Source: SZUA-368 sp028533045 (GTDB lineage: Bacteria; Spirochaetota; Spirochaetia; DSM-2461). From it: a stretch of 64,000 nt of DNA. Both the position numbers and the translations under genes were made by a program. The notes beneath the pieces were generated by a model that saw only the letters and a list, made by a program, of their open reading frames with translations, ran no database searches and had not been told where the DNA came from. The stretch spans positions 124,001-188,000 of the forward strand of contig JBNAIG010000027.1 in assembly GCA_050031985.1 (NCBI GenBank). Direction: 5' to 3'. Shown piece after piece: positions 8,149 to 16,273 of this stretch; the first letter of the stretch is position 1, and each line of letters opens with the position of its first letter.

Positions 8149-9345
8149 ATGAAATCAGTTAAGTCTCCCAACAAAATAGTGTTGGCCCTCTTGGTAGTCG
8201 CCTTTGTCATTGTCCCCTATTTTTTCAGGGATAGGGCAGCCCGTCCGGGAGCTACCAAAAATACCATCACCGAACTTACAACATACAGGGATGCCCACAA
8301 GGAAAGCCCTGAAGAGTTGGCTCTTTCTCACTTCCGGAATAATCAGATTATTTTTATGGCTGAGCCCGGTAAATATCACGAACCCTCTGCCTTTATCACA
8401 TCCCTTATCCCTTTAATGGGGGAAAATGAGATTTCAACCGCAGCCGTATCCTTCCTGAATTATGTAGATCAGGAAGAAATAGACCGTCTGGTCACAGGCG
8501 AAAGCTTTGATGAAGAATTGGCGGCTCAACTTCTTTTTAACAACATGGTAATGAACGGATACGCCGAGTACAGAGACTTCATATACGCCGTATGGAAGGA
8601 AAATAAAGAAAACCCCGGCATTAAACCGCTTCGTCTGCTTGCTTTATCGCCTGAGATTGACTGGACCGTTGTCCAAAAGAACGGTGATACGGAGAACCCG
8701 GACATAATACGCCAAGTCTATGCCGCAGGTGTTCCCGATACATTTATGGCAAATATTCTTCAAAAAGAGGTAATTGAGAAAGGAGATAAAGCCCTTGTCT
8801 ATGGGGGACTTCAAAATAGCCTTTCCGGTGTAACCGTGGAATCCTACGAGGAGAAGATGACAGCCTATGGTTTTCCCGATGACATTAAACGTACAGCACG
8901 GTTAATAAAGGAGCTTCCCCATGTAAATAGCTGTACCCTATTAATCCATGGCCCCTGGACAGTGGACAGCTCACGTTATGGGATAGATTATCCCTTGGGA
9001 GGAGCATTAGACGGCTTCATGGAAGAGTATGAAGGGGAGGAACAATTCATGGGCCTTTTTACAGGCTCGACTCCTTACGGGAAGCTGCAAAGTGCTCCGG
9101 GCTCCTTTGGCTCCGAAGGGAATTATCTTCTCTCTGATATTTGCGACGGTTACATCCTCTTGGGACCTATGGCAGACTACACTCCTTTCACGGCACTCCC
9201 CCAATTTATTAATGAATCAAATTACGAAGAAGCCTGCGAGAAGTTTCCCGGCCCCAAGGAAGTAATGCCCCGAAACCGGGAAGAATATAACAATTTTATT
9301 GCGGGAAATGCCGCACAAGTAAGCCAAGTATTGGAGAAATTTTAA
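8149..9345 (+). CDS. Membrane-anchored or exported protein, possibly ChaN/EreA-like fold
   Basis: The 398-residue product starts with a basic segment and a hydrophobic helix (about residues 9-25, without a lipobox), so it is likely exported or anchored with the rest outside the cytoplasm. The block IIFMAEPGKYHEPSAFITSL, the following helical part and a later MANILQKEVIEKGDKALVYG resemble the layout of the haem-uptake ChaN / erythromycin esterase-like superfamily. That superfamily has a GE..H start and a late G..H block. The late histidine seems absent here (GGLQNSLSG), so activity is doubtful. No firm family was recognised. The gene lies 5 bases before the trmH-like gene and probably shares its transcript. 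Confidence 0.5.
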   Translation: MKSVKSPNKIVLALLVVAFVIVPYFFRDRAARPGATKNTITELTTYRDAHKESPEELALSHFRNNQIIFMAEPGKYHEPSAFITSLIPLMGENEISTAAVSFLNYVDQEEIDRLVTGESFDEELAAQLLFNNMVMNGYAEYRDFIYAVWKENKENPGIKPLRLLALSPEIDWTVVQKNGDTENPDIIRQVYAAGVPDTFMANILQKEVIEKGDKALVYGGLQNSLSGVTVESYEEKMTAYGFPDDIKRTARLIKELPHVNSCTLLIHGPWTVDSSRYGIDYPLGGALDGFMEEYEGEEQFMGLFTGSTPYGKLQSAPGSFGSEGNYLLSDICDGYILLGPMADYTPFTALPQFINESNYEEACEKFPGPKEVMPRNREEYNNFIAGNAAQVSQVLEKF

Positions 9346-9350
9346 ATAGT

Positions 9351-10034
9351 ATGAATAGAGAAGAAAGGGAAGATTTAATCGCCTATCTGGAAGGATTTGT
9401 TACGGAGAACCGTAAGAATAGAATGACCGATGTTCTTGGCAACAGAACTCGCGAACTCACGGTGGTAATGGAAAATATTTATCAATCCCAGAATGCCAGT
9501 GCTGTCCTTCGCCACTGTGATGCACTGGGGATTCAGGATGTTCATATTATTGAAAATAGCAATAAGTGGAAAACCAACCCCGACGTGGACTTGGGAACCG
9601 CCCAATGGCTCACGGTTAACCGTTACAACAAGGAAGAGAACAATACGGTAGAAACCTTACGCCATTTAAAATCCCGGGGTTATCGCATCATAGCCACCTC
9701 TCCTCATCCCGGAGGATATGAACTGGATGAGACGGACCTGTCAAAGGGCAAAGCGGCTATCGTATTTGGTACGGAAATGCACGGAATAAGCGATCTCGTA
9801 AGGGAGGAGGCCGATGAGTTCCTTAAAATCCCCATGGTTGGCTTTGTGGAAAGCTTTAATATTTCCGCCTCCTGCGCCATCGTCCTCTATACACTTACCC
9901 AAAAATTACGGGCTTTGGAAACGAACTGGCACCTGGAAGAGGAAGCCCAAAGAGAGCTTTATCTCTCCTGGCTACGCAAATCAATTAAAAGCGTTAAGCA
10001 GATTGAGGAGCGATACCGCCAAAAAACTCCATAA
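9351..10034 (+). CDS. trmH: TrmH-like tRNA (guanosine-2'-O)-methyltransferase
   Basis: This 227-residue SpoU/TrmH-family protein is expected to methylate the 2'-OH of G18 in the tRNA D-loop using S-adenosylmethionine. The three family motifs are present: motif 1 with QNASAVLRHCDALGI (the N and R that act in catalysis), motif 2 IVFGTEMHGISD, and motif 3 IPMVGFVESFNISASCAI, which make the trefoil-knot SAM site. The length and the C-terminal helical extension fit TrmH rather than TrmL or RlmB, which carry different ends. It follows the preceding gene by 5 bases. Its 3' end overlaps the end of the convergent small gene by 41 bases. Confidence 0.9.
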   Translation: MNREEREDLIAYLEGFVTENRKNRMTDVLGNRTRELTVVMENIYQSQNASAVLRHCDALGIQDVHIIENSNKWKTNPDVDLGTAQWLTVNRYNKEENNTVETLRHLKSRGYRIIATSPHPGGYELDETDLSKGKAAIVFGTEMHGISDLVREEADEFLKIPMVGFVESFNISASCAIVLYTLTQKLRALETNWHLEEEAQRELYLSWLRKSIKSVKQIEERYRQKTP

Positions 10035-10317
10035 CACAGGGGAAACCTTCCTTAATCATGTAATTATCCACCATCCTTTTGGTTTCCACCATGGAACGGG
10101 TAAGATACTGTTTATTATCTTCGGAAATAATCATCTCCATATGGTCAAAACTAAAATCCTTGAACTCGGGACTGGCAGGAGCCATACCTTCGTATACCAA
10201 GGAATAAAGTTGAGTAAGATGATCAAACGTCTCTCCCACTGTCTTGTTGGCTTCAATCCAGTGAGAATTTTTGAGAGTCCCCTGAAGGGTGTACTTTCTT
10301 TCTGTTTTTATTGTCAT
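9994..10317 (-). CDS. 107-residue protein coupled to the MinD-like ATPase
   Basis: No family was recognised. The product is a small soluble protein with a basic start and a mixed alpha/beta pattern, without membrane segments or cysteine pairs. Its ATG overlaps the stop codon of the upstream MinD-like gene in a TAATG junction, a strong sign of translational coupling, with the Shine-Dalgarno AAGGAGG inside the upstream gene's 3' end. It may therefore be a partner or regulator of that ATPase. Its own 3' end runs 41 bases into the end of the convergent methyltransferase gene. Confidence 0.6.
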   Translation of the reverse strand: MTIKTERKYTLQGTLKNSHWIEANKTVGETFDHLTQLYSLVYEGMAPASPEFKDFSFDHMEMIISEDNKQYLTRSMVETKRMVDNYMIKEGFPCVMEFFGGIAPQSA

Positions 10318-11945
10318 TACTGACCTCCTTTTTGGTCCATATGATGAAGTATAAAATCGGCTCCCTTCCTAAAGGAAACGGAAACCGGCCTGTATTTAAA
10401 TCCCACGGTTACCCCAAGCCCGCTGTAAATCGTTTCATGAAGAAAATTACTGAATAGCTTGATATAGGCCGACCGATTCACCTTTCCATGACTCTCCAGA
10501 AAGAGAAGGGGCTGAAGGTGAAAGGCTGTAACAATCTGTCCCAGCTGCTTTTCCATAACCGGCCTGAGCATTTTTACCAATTTAAGATATTTCTTTTTAT
10601 ATACCGAATCGTTTCTTACGAGATTTATAATTTGACGGTTACGGTCCCGAACCTCATTTCCCGCTCCGTCTTTCCGTAGGGGAATAAAATCCATGACAAG
10701 ATTATGTATGGTCTCCGATTGGAAAAGCTTTAGAAGGGTAAAATTAAAGAGAAGCATAGCTGCCATGTTTTTTATAAGAGGGATTCTATCTATTTCCTTT
10801 GCTGCAAGAGATAAAAATCGTACCAGAATTCGGTCCACATAATGAAAAGCGTCTCCCAGACTGTTCTGACTGCCCGAAGAAAAGAGGCGCTCCGCATTTT
10901 CCAGCTCATGAAGCCGCCCCATTATCATGCGATAGGCACTTACCATTTCCTTGCGCAGGGGCGTAGCCTGCAGCTTTTTAAGATAATGGAGAACTTCTTC
11001 CCGCTGCTCCTTTTTGAAAAAATCACCCTTGGCCGGTTTCCCCATAAGGGAAAAAAGATACTCTTCCATCCCCTTCAAATAACTGTCGTAATTCTCTATT
11101 CGGGGGTGCTTTTTAATATAATATCGTATGACCCGGTACCCCTTGGCCCCGACTTTGCTTTGAGCGGGAGGCATAGGAAGACTCAACTCCAACATGACTT
11201 GAAGATTATCGATAATATTTCTGAGTATATTCAGCCTGATGGAAGGGTCGCTTCGAAGAAGATCCAGGGTGGGGTCCGGGGAGATTCGGGCCACATCGGT
11301 AACCTTAACTCCTTCCAATTGGTCCTCTAGGGAAACGTTACGATTATAGTTACCCACCACGTTGGTGGGATTAAAGTCCACATCAACCGCTTCCACATAT
11401 TTATTATGCCACATGAGGAATTCATCCCGCCCCTTGAGTTCCTTGGCCTTCTTCATATAGCCACCGGCGGAAACATGGGCCGTTGGTTCCGGATTGGTGA
11501 CAATAAGGATACGGTTCATTTTGTCGAGGTAGATCATATTTTCCTCATCCTGAACACCGGCGGGCATATCAAAGAGGAGAAAATCATAACGCTTATTCAG
11601 TTCTTCGGAAAAATCTCCGTAAAGCCTTCCCAAAAGGCGGGCCACTTCTTCCGATCCCTCTTTTGATTGGGGGTATATAAGATCCAGATTATGGATAATG
11701 CGAATGACCGCTTCATCCAGAGTTTCTAGCTGATCTAAGGAGGGAAGGCGGTTCTCCTTTTCTCGGACATCAAGAAGTGTGGTAATATCCGACAAGGGGT
11801 CCGCATCGATCAAACCTACACGTAATCCCTTCTGAGCCAGATAAATAGCAAGGTTGGTGCTGGTCATAGTTTTACCAACACCACCCTTACCCGAAGCAAC
11901 TGCCAGGGATTTGGTTTTAATCGATTCAAGTACATCAAGACTCAT
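10317..11945 (-). CDS. MinD/ParA-family ATPase with long helical C-terminal region
   Basis: The first 240 or so residues form a deviant-Walker P-loop ATPase: SGKGGVGKT at 18-26 with the signature lysine, DADP as the switch region, and a DMPAG block matching the family's DxxAG motif. It is longer (542 residues) than MinD or FlhG because of a roughly 270-residue helical C-terminal part with no recognised domain. Members of this family place cell-surface or flagellar structures, segregate DNA or act as loaders. A second, ordinary FlhG is encoded in the flagellar operon, so this one probably has a different target. A GGGAG ribosome binding site precedes the ATG, and a 107-residue protein is coupled downstream. 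Confidence 0.8.
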   Translation of the reverse strand: MSLDVLESIKTKSLAVASGKGGVGKTMTSTNLAIYLAQKGLRVGLIDADPLSDITTLLDVREKENRLPSLDQLETLDEAVIRIIHNLDLIYPQSKEGSEEVARLLGRLYGDFSEELNKRYDFLLFDMPAGVQDEENMIYLDKMNRILIVTNPEPTAHVSAGGYMKKAKELKGRDEFLMWHNKYVEAVDVDFNPTNVVGNYNRNVSLEDQLEGVKVTDVARISPDPTLDLLRSDPSIRLNILRNIIDNLQVMLELSLPMPPAQSKVGAKGYRVIRYYIKKHPRIENYDSYLKGMEEYLFSLMGKPAKGDFFKKEQREEVLHYLKKLQATPLRKEMVSAYRMIMGRLHELENAERLFSSGSQNSLGDAFHYVDRILVRFLSLAAKEIDRIPLIKNMAAMLLFNFTLLKLFQSETIHNLVMDFIPLRKDGAGNEVRDRNRQIINLVRNDSVYKKKYLKLVKMLRPVMEKQLGQIVTAFHLQPLLFLESHGKVNRSAYIKLFSNFLHETIYSGLGVTVGFKYRPVSVSFRKGADFILHHMDQKGGQ

Positions 11946-11981
11946 TAATAACTCCCGCTGAGGAGAAACAAGCCCCTCTCT

Positions 11982-12010
11982 CTTATATTTTCGGCTTTTC
12001 CCGCAGGTAA
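11982..12010 (-). promoter_or_regulatory. Candidate promoter of the MinD-like gene
   Basis: On the minus strand TTACCT (12010-12005), a 17-bp spacer and TATAAG (11987-11982) precede a leader of roughly 30 bases that carries the GGGAG ribosome binding site. The -35 box is weak. It shares the 128-bp divergent gap with the promoter of the NYN-domain gene. Confidence 0.4.
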
Positions 12011-12038
12011 TTTAGGATTTGGGTTAACCCTTTTGCTG

Positions 12039-12067
12039 TTGATTGTTATATGGGATCGGTCTATAGT
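12039..12067 (+). promoter_or_regulatory. Promoter of the NYN-LOTUS gene, possibly leaderless
   Basis: TTGATT (12039-12044), a 17-bp spacer and TATAGT (12062-12067) end 6 bases before the ATG at 12074. Transcription should start at or beside that ATG. An upstream in-frame ATG at 12050 lies inside the spacer and is therefore unlikely to be the start. Confidence 0.55.
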
Positions 12068-12073
12068 GAATTT

Positions 12074-13087
12074 ATGAATAAGAATATTGCAATTTTATGG
12101 GATATAGAGAATGTTACCCCCGGCAGTTCGGACAATCTGTTCGTTCAGTCCCTTATGGACTATGCCGAATCGCTGGGACGGGTTGTTACTTCCTACGCCT
12201 ATGCCGACTGGAGCAAACCCGGCTTCCGCTCCCTGGGCCCCATGCTGGCCACCTACAACTTCTTTATGCTCCACGTACCTTACAAAAGAGCTCGCAGCAA
12301 TAAGAATGGTTCGGATATGCAGCTTGTATCGGACGCCTTTGACCTACTGCGCTTTTACGAACATATTGACACATACATGCTCATAACGGGAGACAGCGAT
12401 TTTCGCCCCCTTCTCAGATCACTGAGAAAATCCGGAAAAGAGATCCATATTGTTTGTGACTTCAAAACGGCCGCCAAGGACCTTTTGGAACAAGCGGACA
12501 GTTTCAAGGACTACCGAGAACTACGACCCGATGATGATGACGATGATTCATCAGAAGAGGAACAGAACAACTCCAACAATAACCGCATCAACAATAACAG
12601 GGAATTCTGGTACGAACGATTGGCCGAAGCTGCCGCCCAGCTCCAGCGTGACAAAAAAACCTGTAATATGGGGACGGTCAAGATTCAAATGAAAATCCTT
12701 AACCGGGGTTTTGACGAGAAAAAACTGGGCTTCCGACAGTGGAGTAACTTTATTGCCGCAGCGGTTAAAGCCGGTTATGTGACTATGAACGAATACGAAA
12801 AAGGCACAGAAATTCTCCCCGGCAAGGGCTATGAGAAGAACCGAGAAAAGGGTTCTCTCCAGGCCGCCTTTAAAGTACTGATTGAAACCTTAAAGGAACT
12901 GGATAACGGCGGAACCCCCGGCTTCCACCGCTATTCGGTCCTCTCCTCCCGTCTCAAGGAGAAGAATATCAACACGAGAGACTTGGGCTTTACCAAATTC
13001 AAGCTGTTTATCTCATCCGCCGAAGCACGGGGACTGGTTGAAACGAAGAGCGAGGCCTTTTCCAGCTACCTGAAACGTCAGGTTTAA
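12074..13087 (+). CDS. NYN-domain (PIN-like) protein with two LOTUS/OST-HTH domains
   Basis: From the ATG at 12074 the product has 337 residues. Residues 1-150 are a LabA/DUF88-type NYN domain with the acidic sites expected of PIN-like nucleases: D10 in ILWDIENV, GSDMQLVSDAF, and LITGDSDFRPLL. A very acidic, Asn-rich linker follows. The C-terminal half contains two predicted OST-HTH/LOTUS units, each ending in a similar block (LGFRQWSNFIAAAVKAGYV and LGFTKFKLFISSAEARGLV). Proteins with this layout are thought to bind, and possibly cleave, RNA; the target is unknown. Its stop codon directly abuts the stop of the convergent HAD gene, with no intergenic base and no terminator. Confidence 0.82.
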   Translation: MNKNIAILWDIENVTPGSSDNLFVQSLMDYAESLGRVVTSYAYADWSKPGFRSLGPMLATYNFFMLHVPYKRARSNKNGSDMQLVSDAFDLLRFYEHIDTYMLITGDSDFRPLLRSLRKSGKEIHIVCDFKTAAKDLLEQADSFKDYRELRPDDDDDDSSEEEQNNSNNNRINNNREFWYERLAEAAAQLQRDKKTCNMGTVKIQMKILNRGFDEKKLGFRQWSNFIAAAVKAGYVTMNEYEKGTEILPGKGYEKNREKGSLQAAFKVLIETLKELDNGGTPGFHRYSVLSSRLKEKNINTRDLGFTKFKLFISSAEARGLVETKSEAFSSYLKRQV

Positions 13088-13750
13088 TCAACGGCAGTCA
13101 ATGATATCCCAGGAGGACTTGAGAGCTCTTTTCCTCAGTCTTCCGTCGGGATTGACCGCCACAGGATGTCCCACCATCTCCATAGTATGCAGGTCATGAA
13201 TTGAATCGGTATAGAAAGCGCATTTCGCCGGATCATAACCATTTTCCCGGATATAGGCTTCCAGAAGAATCTGCTTCCCCTTGTCAAAGGCTACGGTCCC
13301 CCGGAATTTCCCGGTGAAAATATCGTCCTCATTAAAATCCAACTCCGTACAGATCAGGTGGTCCGCCTCAAGATAATCATAATAGGACTGGACCACAAAA
13401 CGGGGGCTCGAAGTAGCGAGAATAACCGGTATGCCCGCCTTCTTGTAGTCATGGATCAGATCTACCATATCACGGTATAAATCTTTCTTATGATACTTCT
13501 CAAAACTTGACCGCCCCATAGCCATGAGTTCCTCTTTTCCTATACCTTCCATTCCCTCAACAAGGTTGTCGCAGTTATCCAGGTTCATTTTCCCCTTCTT
13601 ATAATTAAAATAGGGACGAACAATGGAAAAGCAGAACTTCAGAGGAATCTGCCCCCCCGATAAATTGGATAGAACACAGCGAATGGGAGTCGCGTGGCGG
13701 GTAAGAGTATGATCTATATCAAAAATAGCGGCGCTAACCTGTTTAACCAT
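13088..13750 (-). CDS. HAD-superfamily hydrolase, subfamily IB (SerB-like)
   Basis: A 220-residue soluble phosphatase of the haloacid dehalogenase fold. Motif I is FDIDHTLT with the nucleophile Asp and the acid Asp two residues on. Motif II is the ATSS serine region, a Lys follows, and motif IV is YTDSIHDLHTME. The layout with a helical cap between motifs I and II and the ending VNPDGRLRKRA match the phosphoserine phosphatase-like IB group. Several IB members with this ending act on small phosphomonoesters or lipid-linked phosphates. The ATG follows the stop of the CheA-like gene immediately, so it is the last gene of the long flagellar transcript; a link to motility is only inferred from position. 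Confidence 0.85.
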   Translation of the reverse strand: MVKQVSAAIFDIDHTLTRHATPIRCVLSNLSGGQIPLKFCFSIVRPYFNYKKGKMNLDNCDNLVEGMEGIGKEELMAMGRSSFEKYHKKDLYRDMVDLIHDYKKAGIPVILATSSPRFVVQSYYDYLEADHLICTELDFNEDDIFTGKFRGTVAFDKGKQILLEAYIRENGYDPAKCAFYTDSIHDLHTMEMVGHPVAVNPDGRLRKRALKSSWDIIDCR

Positions 13751-15397
13751 CTATTGAGCTCCCAATGTGGCCGGATCGATGTAGTTGAGCGTTTCAAGCT
13801 CCTCACGGCCTATGCGACTTTCCAAAAGCAATTCGTCCGCTAAGAGGGCGTACCGTTTGGTCAGATAGGAAATAATTATGATAAAACGTGACCTTCTCAT
13901 AATATCCAGTGTTTTAACAGGCTTATCCATCTCGAAAAGGGGTATATGTACCCCTTCGTGATGGTAAAAAAAGCGATTTTGTCTATTTCGTTTGAATTGT
14001 CTTCTGTCAACTTCCAGCTCTTTCTCTACAAAATGGCGTGGCAAAGTCGCAATTTGATCGTCCACACGATATTGAAGAATGGGAATAACATCGGGAGCAG
14101 GTAAGGTAATGACAAAAACAAGATTCTTCCCCTGCCCGTCATGCTCCAGAGAAAGCTTACCGCCTATCATCTCCGTATTATGTTTTACAAGATTCATACC
14201 GATTCCCCGCCCGGAAAGAGTATCTGCCTGCGAGGCGGTGGTAAAACCGGGCCGACAAAGAATATCCAGGAGGGAATCCTCCCCTCCTCCCAACAGGTGA
14301 ATCTTTTCCAAATCCAGTCCCCGGCCGTTATCGTAATAACGAATTACCTGCTGTCCCTCTACCAGGGAAGAGCTGATGGTCACATGACCTTCTCGGGAAA
14401 TGCCATGGGTCAGGCTGTTACGAATGAGCTGCTGGAAAATCTCCGTAAGCGGCTGAAGCCACCCCAGAGAGAGCATCATATCGCCCCCCTGCAAAGTAAA
14501 ACTCACCCGCTTGCCGTATCGTTCGCTCATCTTGTTCAAATACAGGTGAGCTCCCTCTCCCAGAGTACGTAACGGTTCATACATTAGGCCTTTGAGAACC
14601 CGATTGATACCGCTGGTCAGAGCAATAAGTTTATTCCTGTCCCTTCCGCCGGAACGGCCTATCTCTTCAAGGTAATGACGAATCTCATCGAGCCGGTCCA
14701 TCTCTACGCTCACCGGATGACGACGGGCTTCATTTTGAACGGTTAAAACCTCCGGTGCATCCGGTTCTTCATCGCCCTGGACATATTGCTCTATTCGGAT
14801 TTCCCTAACCCGGTCCACATCCACTGCCCGGCGTAGGGCGTCCTTCTTCTCGGAAGTCGTTATATAGAGGGTAAATCGTGAAAAATCATCCTCCCGATCC
14901 AGGGAAGGGACGGTTTTAATCACATTAAATCCTATTTCAAGGTTATTCTGAATAAGAAAAGCTCGGGCCTTCTTCATAGGCTCTGCAGGATCAATCATAC
15001 AAACAATTCTATATACCTGCTCTCCCCTTTTCCGCGCCTTATCCATAATGAGATTTTCCCGTGGGGTAAAAACCTCCGAAACCGGTTCTTCCTCTTCAAG
15101 ATTTTCAGCTAAATGATCCAGAATTTCATTCAGTAAACGGTAAAGCTCAGAGCCATCGGAGCCGCCCTTTCTAATCGCTTCTATTCCGTCTTCCGCACGA
15201 TGAGCCTTTTGCTCAAGCTCACTCATTTCTAAAAAGGCCGCCCCTGACTTAAGGGAGTGTATCATTCTATAAAGATCATCCAGCTCATCCCTTTTAGAAA
15301 GAAAGGACCCCCAATCTTCCAGAATAAGAGATAAATTCAATTCGATTTCACCGGCAACTTCCAGGAACTGCTGTCTGTATTTAAGAGCTTCTTCCAT
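13751..15397 (-). CDS. CheA-like histidine kinase
   Basis: The 548-residue protein has the CheA domain order. It begins with an N-terminal Hpt domain with the phospho-accepting His47 (MIHSLKSGAAFLEM). A short linker domain near 125-210, a dimerisation helix pair near 240-300 and a GHKL ATPase domain (N-box LIRNSLTHGI, DNGRGL, SGRGIGMNLVK) follow. The C-terminal 120 residues look like a CheW-type regulatory domain. It is shorter than classical CheA because the CheY-binding P2 domain is small or absent. No cheW, cheY, cheB or cheR lies beside it. The position at the end of the flagellar operon suggests control of motility or flagellar number, but the input and the response regulator are unknown. 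Confidence 0.82.
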   Translation of the reverse strand: MEEALKYRQQFLEVAGEIELNLSLILEDWGSFLSKRDELDDLYRMIHSLKSGAAFLEMSELEQKAHRAEDGIEAIRKGGSDGSELYRLLNEILDHLAENLEEEEPVSEVFTPRENLIMDKARKRGEQVYRIVCMIDPAEPMKKARAFLIQNNLEIGFNVIKTVPSLDREDDFSRFTLYITTSEKKDALRRAVDVDRVREIRIEQYVQGDEEPDAPEVLTVQNEARRHPVSVEMDRLDEIRHYLEEIGRSGGRDRNKLIALTSGINRVLKGLMYEPLRTLGEGAHLYLNKMSERYGKRVSFTLQGGDMMLSLGWLQPLTEIFQQLIRNSLTHGISREGHVTISSSLVEGQQVIRYYDNGRGLDLEKIHLLGGGEDSLLDILCRPGFTTASQADTLSGRGIGMNLVKHNTEMIGGKLSLEHDGQGKNLVFVITLPAPDVIPILQYRVDDQIATLPRHFVEKELEVDRRQFKRNRQNRFFYHHEGVHIPLFEMDKPVKTLDIMRRSRFIIIISYLTKRYALLADELLLESRIGREELETLNYIDPATLGAQ

Positions 15398-15399
15398 TC

Positions 15400-15924
15400 C
15401 TATCCTTTTTTATGTAATGAGATTATAAGATCCACCTCTCCCCGGGGCAATCCGGTGGATGAAGCGATAAGGGAGGCATCCATCCCTTGTTTGTAAAGCT
15501 CTAAAGCCCTGTCCCGCCCGTCAATAACTTCAATTTCCAGGTTATCCAGGGGGGGCGTAACACCAATAACATTCTGAGGAGGAAGTTCCTTCTCCTCCGG
15601 CTCCGGAATAACTTCTTGAAAAGGCTGCTTGCCATGCAATTCCGTATAGAGGGGTGTATCGCGCTTTTCTTTTTCCGACTCTATCAGTCGAATAACCCGC
15701 TCCCCCTGTTTCACAGCCTCTTTGAGGGACACAATACGGTTTTCCAGGATTTCCACATTTCTGTCGGTGGTACTGTCCAGTTCGATGATGAGCTGCTCTA
15801 TCTCTCGTCTTACGCTCTCTATCCGATTCTCACGGGAGAGCTCACGACGAATCTGCAGACGAAAATAGAGAAACATAACTATTTGAAAAGCAATTAATAT
15901 AAGTATGATTGTCACTTGTCCCAC
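15400..15924 (-). CDS. SwrB/YlxL-like membrane-anchored coiled-coil protein
   Basis: A 174-residue protein with one N-terminal membrane helix (about 4-22), a charged coiled coil (25-95), a proline-rich linker and a C-terminal helix-turn-helix-like block (ALELYKQGMDASLIASSTGL, then GEVDLIISL). The same three-part layout is known for SwrB/YlxL (DUF6115-type C-terminus), encoded just after sigma-D at the end of the Bacillus fla/che operon, where it helps activate the flagellar export apparatus. Here it sits at the equivalent place downstream of fliA. The assignment comes from layout and location rather than strong sequence identity. Confidence 0.6.
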   Translation of the reverse strand: MGQVTIILILIAFQIVMFLYFRLQIRRELSRENRIESVRREIEQLIIELDSTTDRNVEILENRIVSLKEAVKQGERVIRLIESEKEKRDTPLYTELHGKQPFQEVIPEPEEKELPPQNVIGVTPPLDNLEIEVIDGRDRALELYKQGMDASLIASSTGLPRGEVDLIISLHKKG

Positions 15925-15941
15925 ATTTTCCTCCTTTTTAA

Positions 15942-16271
15942 TCAGCCCATTAAATCAATATTCTGTCCCAGGTTGGGATCCTTAATATATTCTTTTTCTT
16001 CCCGATCCTTCTCATCGGCCTCTTTTTTCTTCCTTTCCTTTTCTTCCCGCTCTTCTGCAGTCTGTTCTTCCCGGTCCTTGATACGGTTGTCCATGTCCCC
16101 TTCATCGGCACCGCGGTTTACAGAACTATCCTTTTGAATCTCCTGCTCCACCAATTTTTTGGCTTCGAAGGACTGTTCCTGAGCTTCAGCCCCTTTTAGG
16201 TGGGCCTGTTCCCGGTTAACCTGATTCATTTTAACAAAGAGAGTCTGTAAATCGAGTGGGGTTAGGGCCAT
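15942..16271 (-). CDS. Small charged helical protein of the flagellar operon
   Basis: A 109-residue protein with no signal peptide or membrane helix. Residues 60-95 are an almost uninterrupted run of Glu, Lys, Arg and Asp that should form a single long helix. The start MALTPLDLQTLFVKMNQV and the end DPNLGQNIDLMG are more ordinary and may be the conserved parts. No family was recognised. It lies two bases downstream of fapA and 17 upstream of the SwrB-like gene, which ties it to flagellar assembly only by position. Confidence 0.6.
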   Translation of the reverse strand: MALTPLDLQTLFVKMNQVNREQAHLKGAEAQEQSFEAKKLVEQEIQKDSSVNRGADEGDMDNRIKDREEQTAEEREEKERKKKEADEKDREEKEYIKDPNLGQNIDLMG

Positions 16272-16273
16272 TT

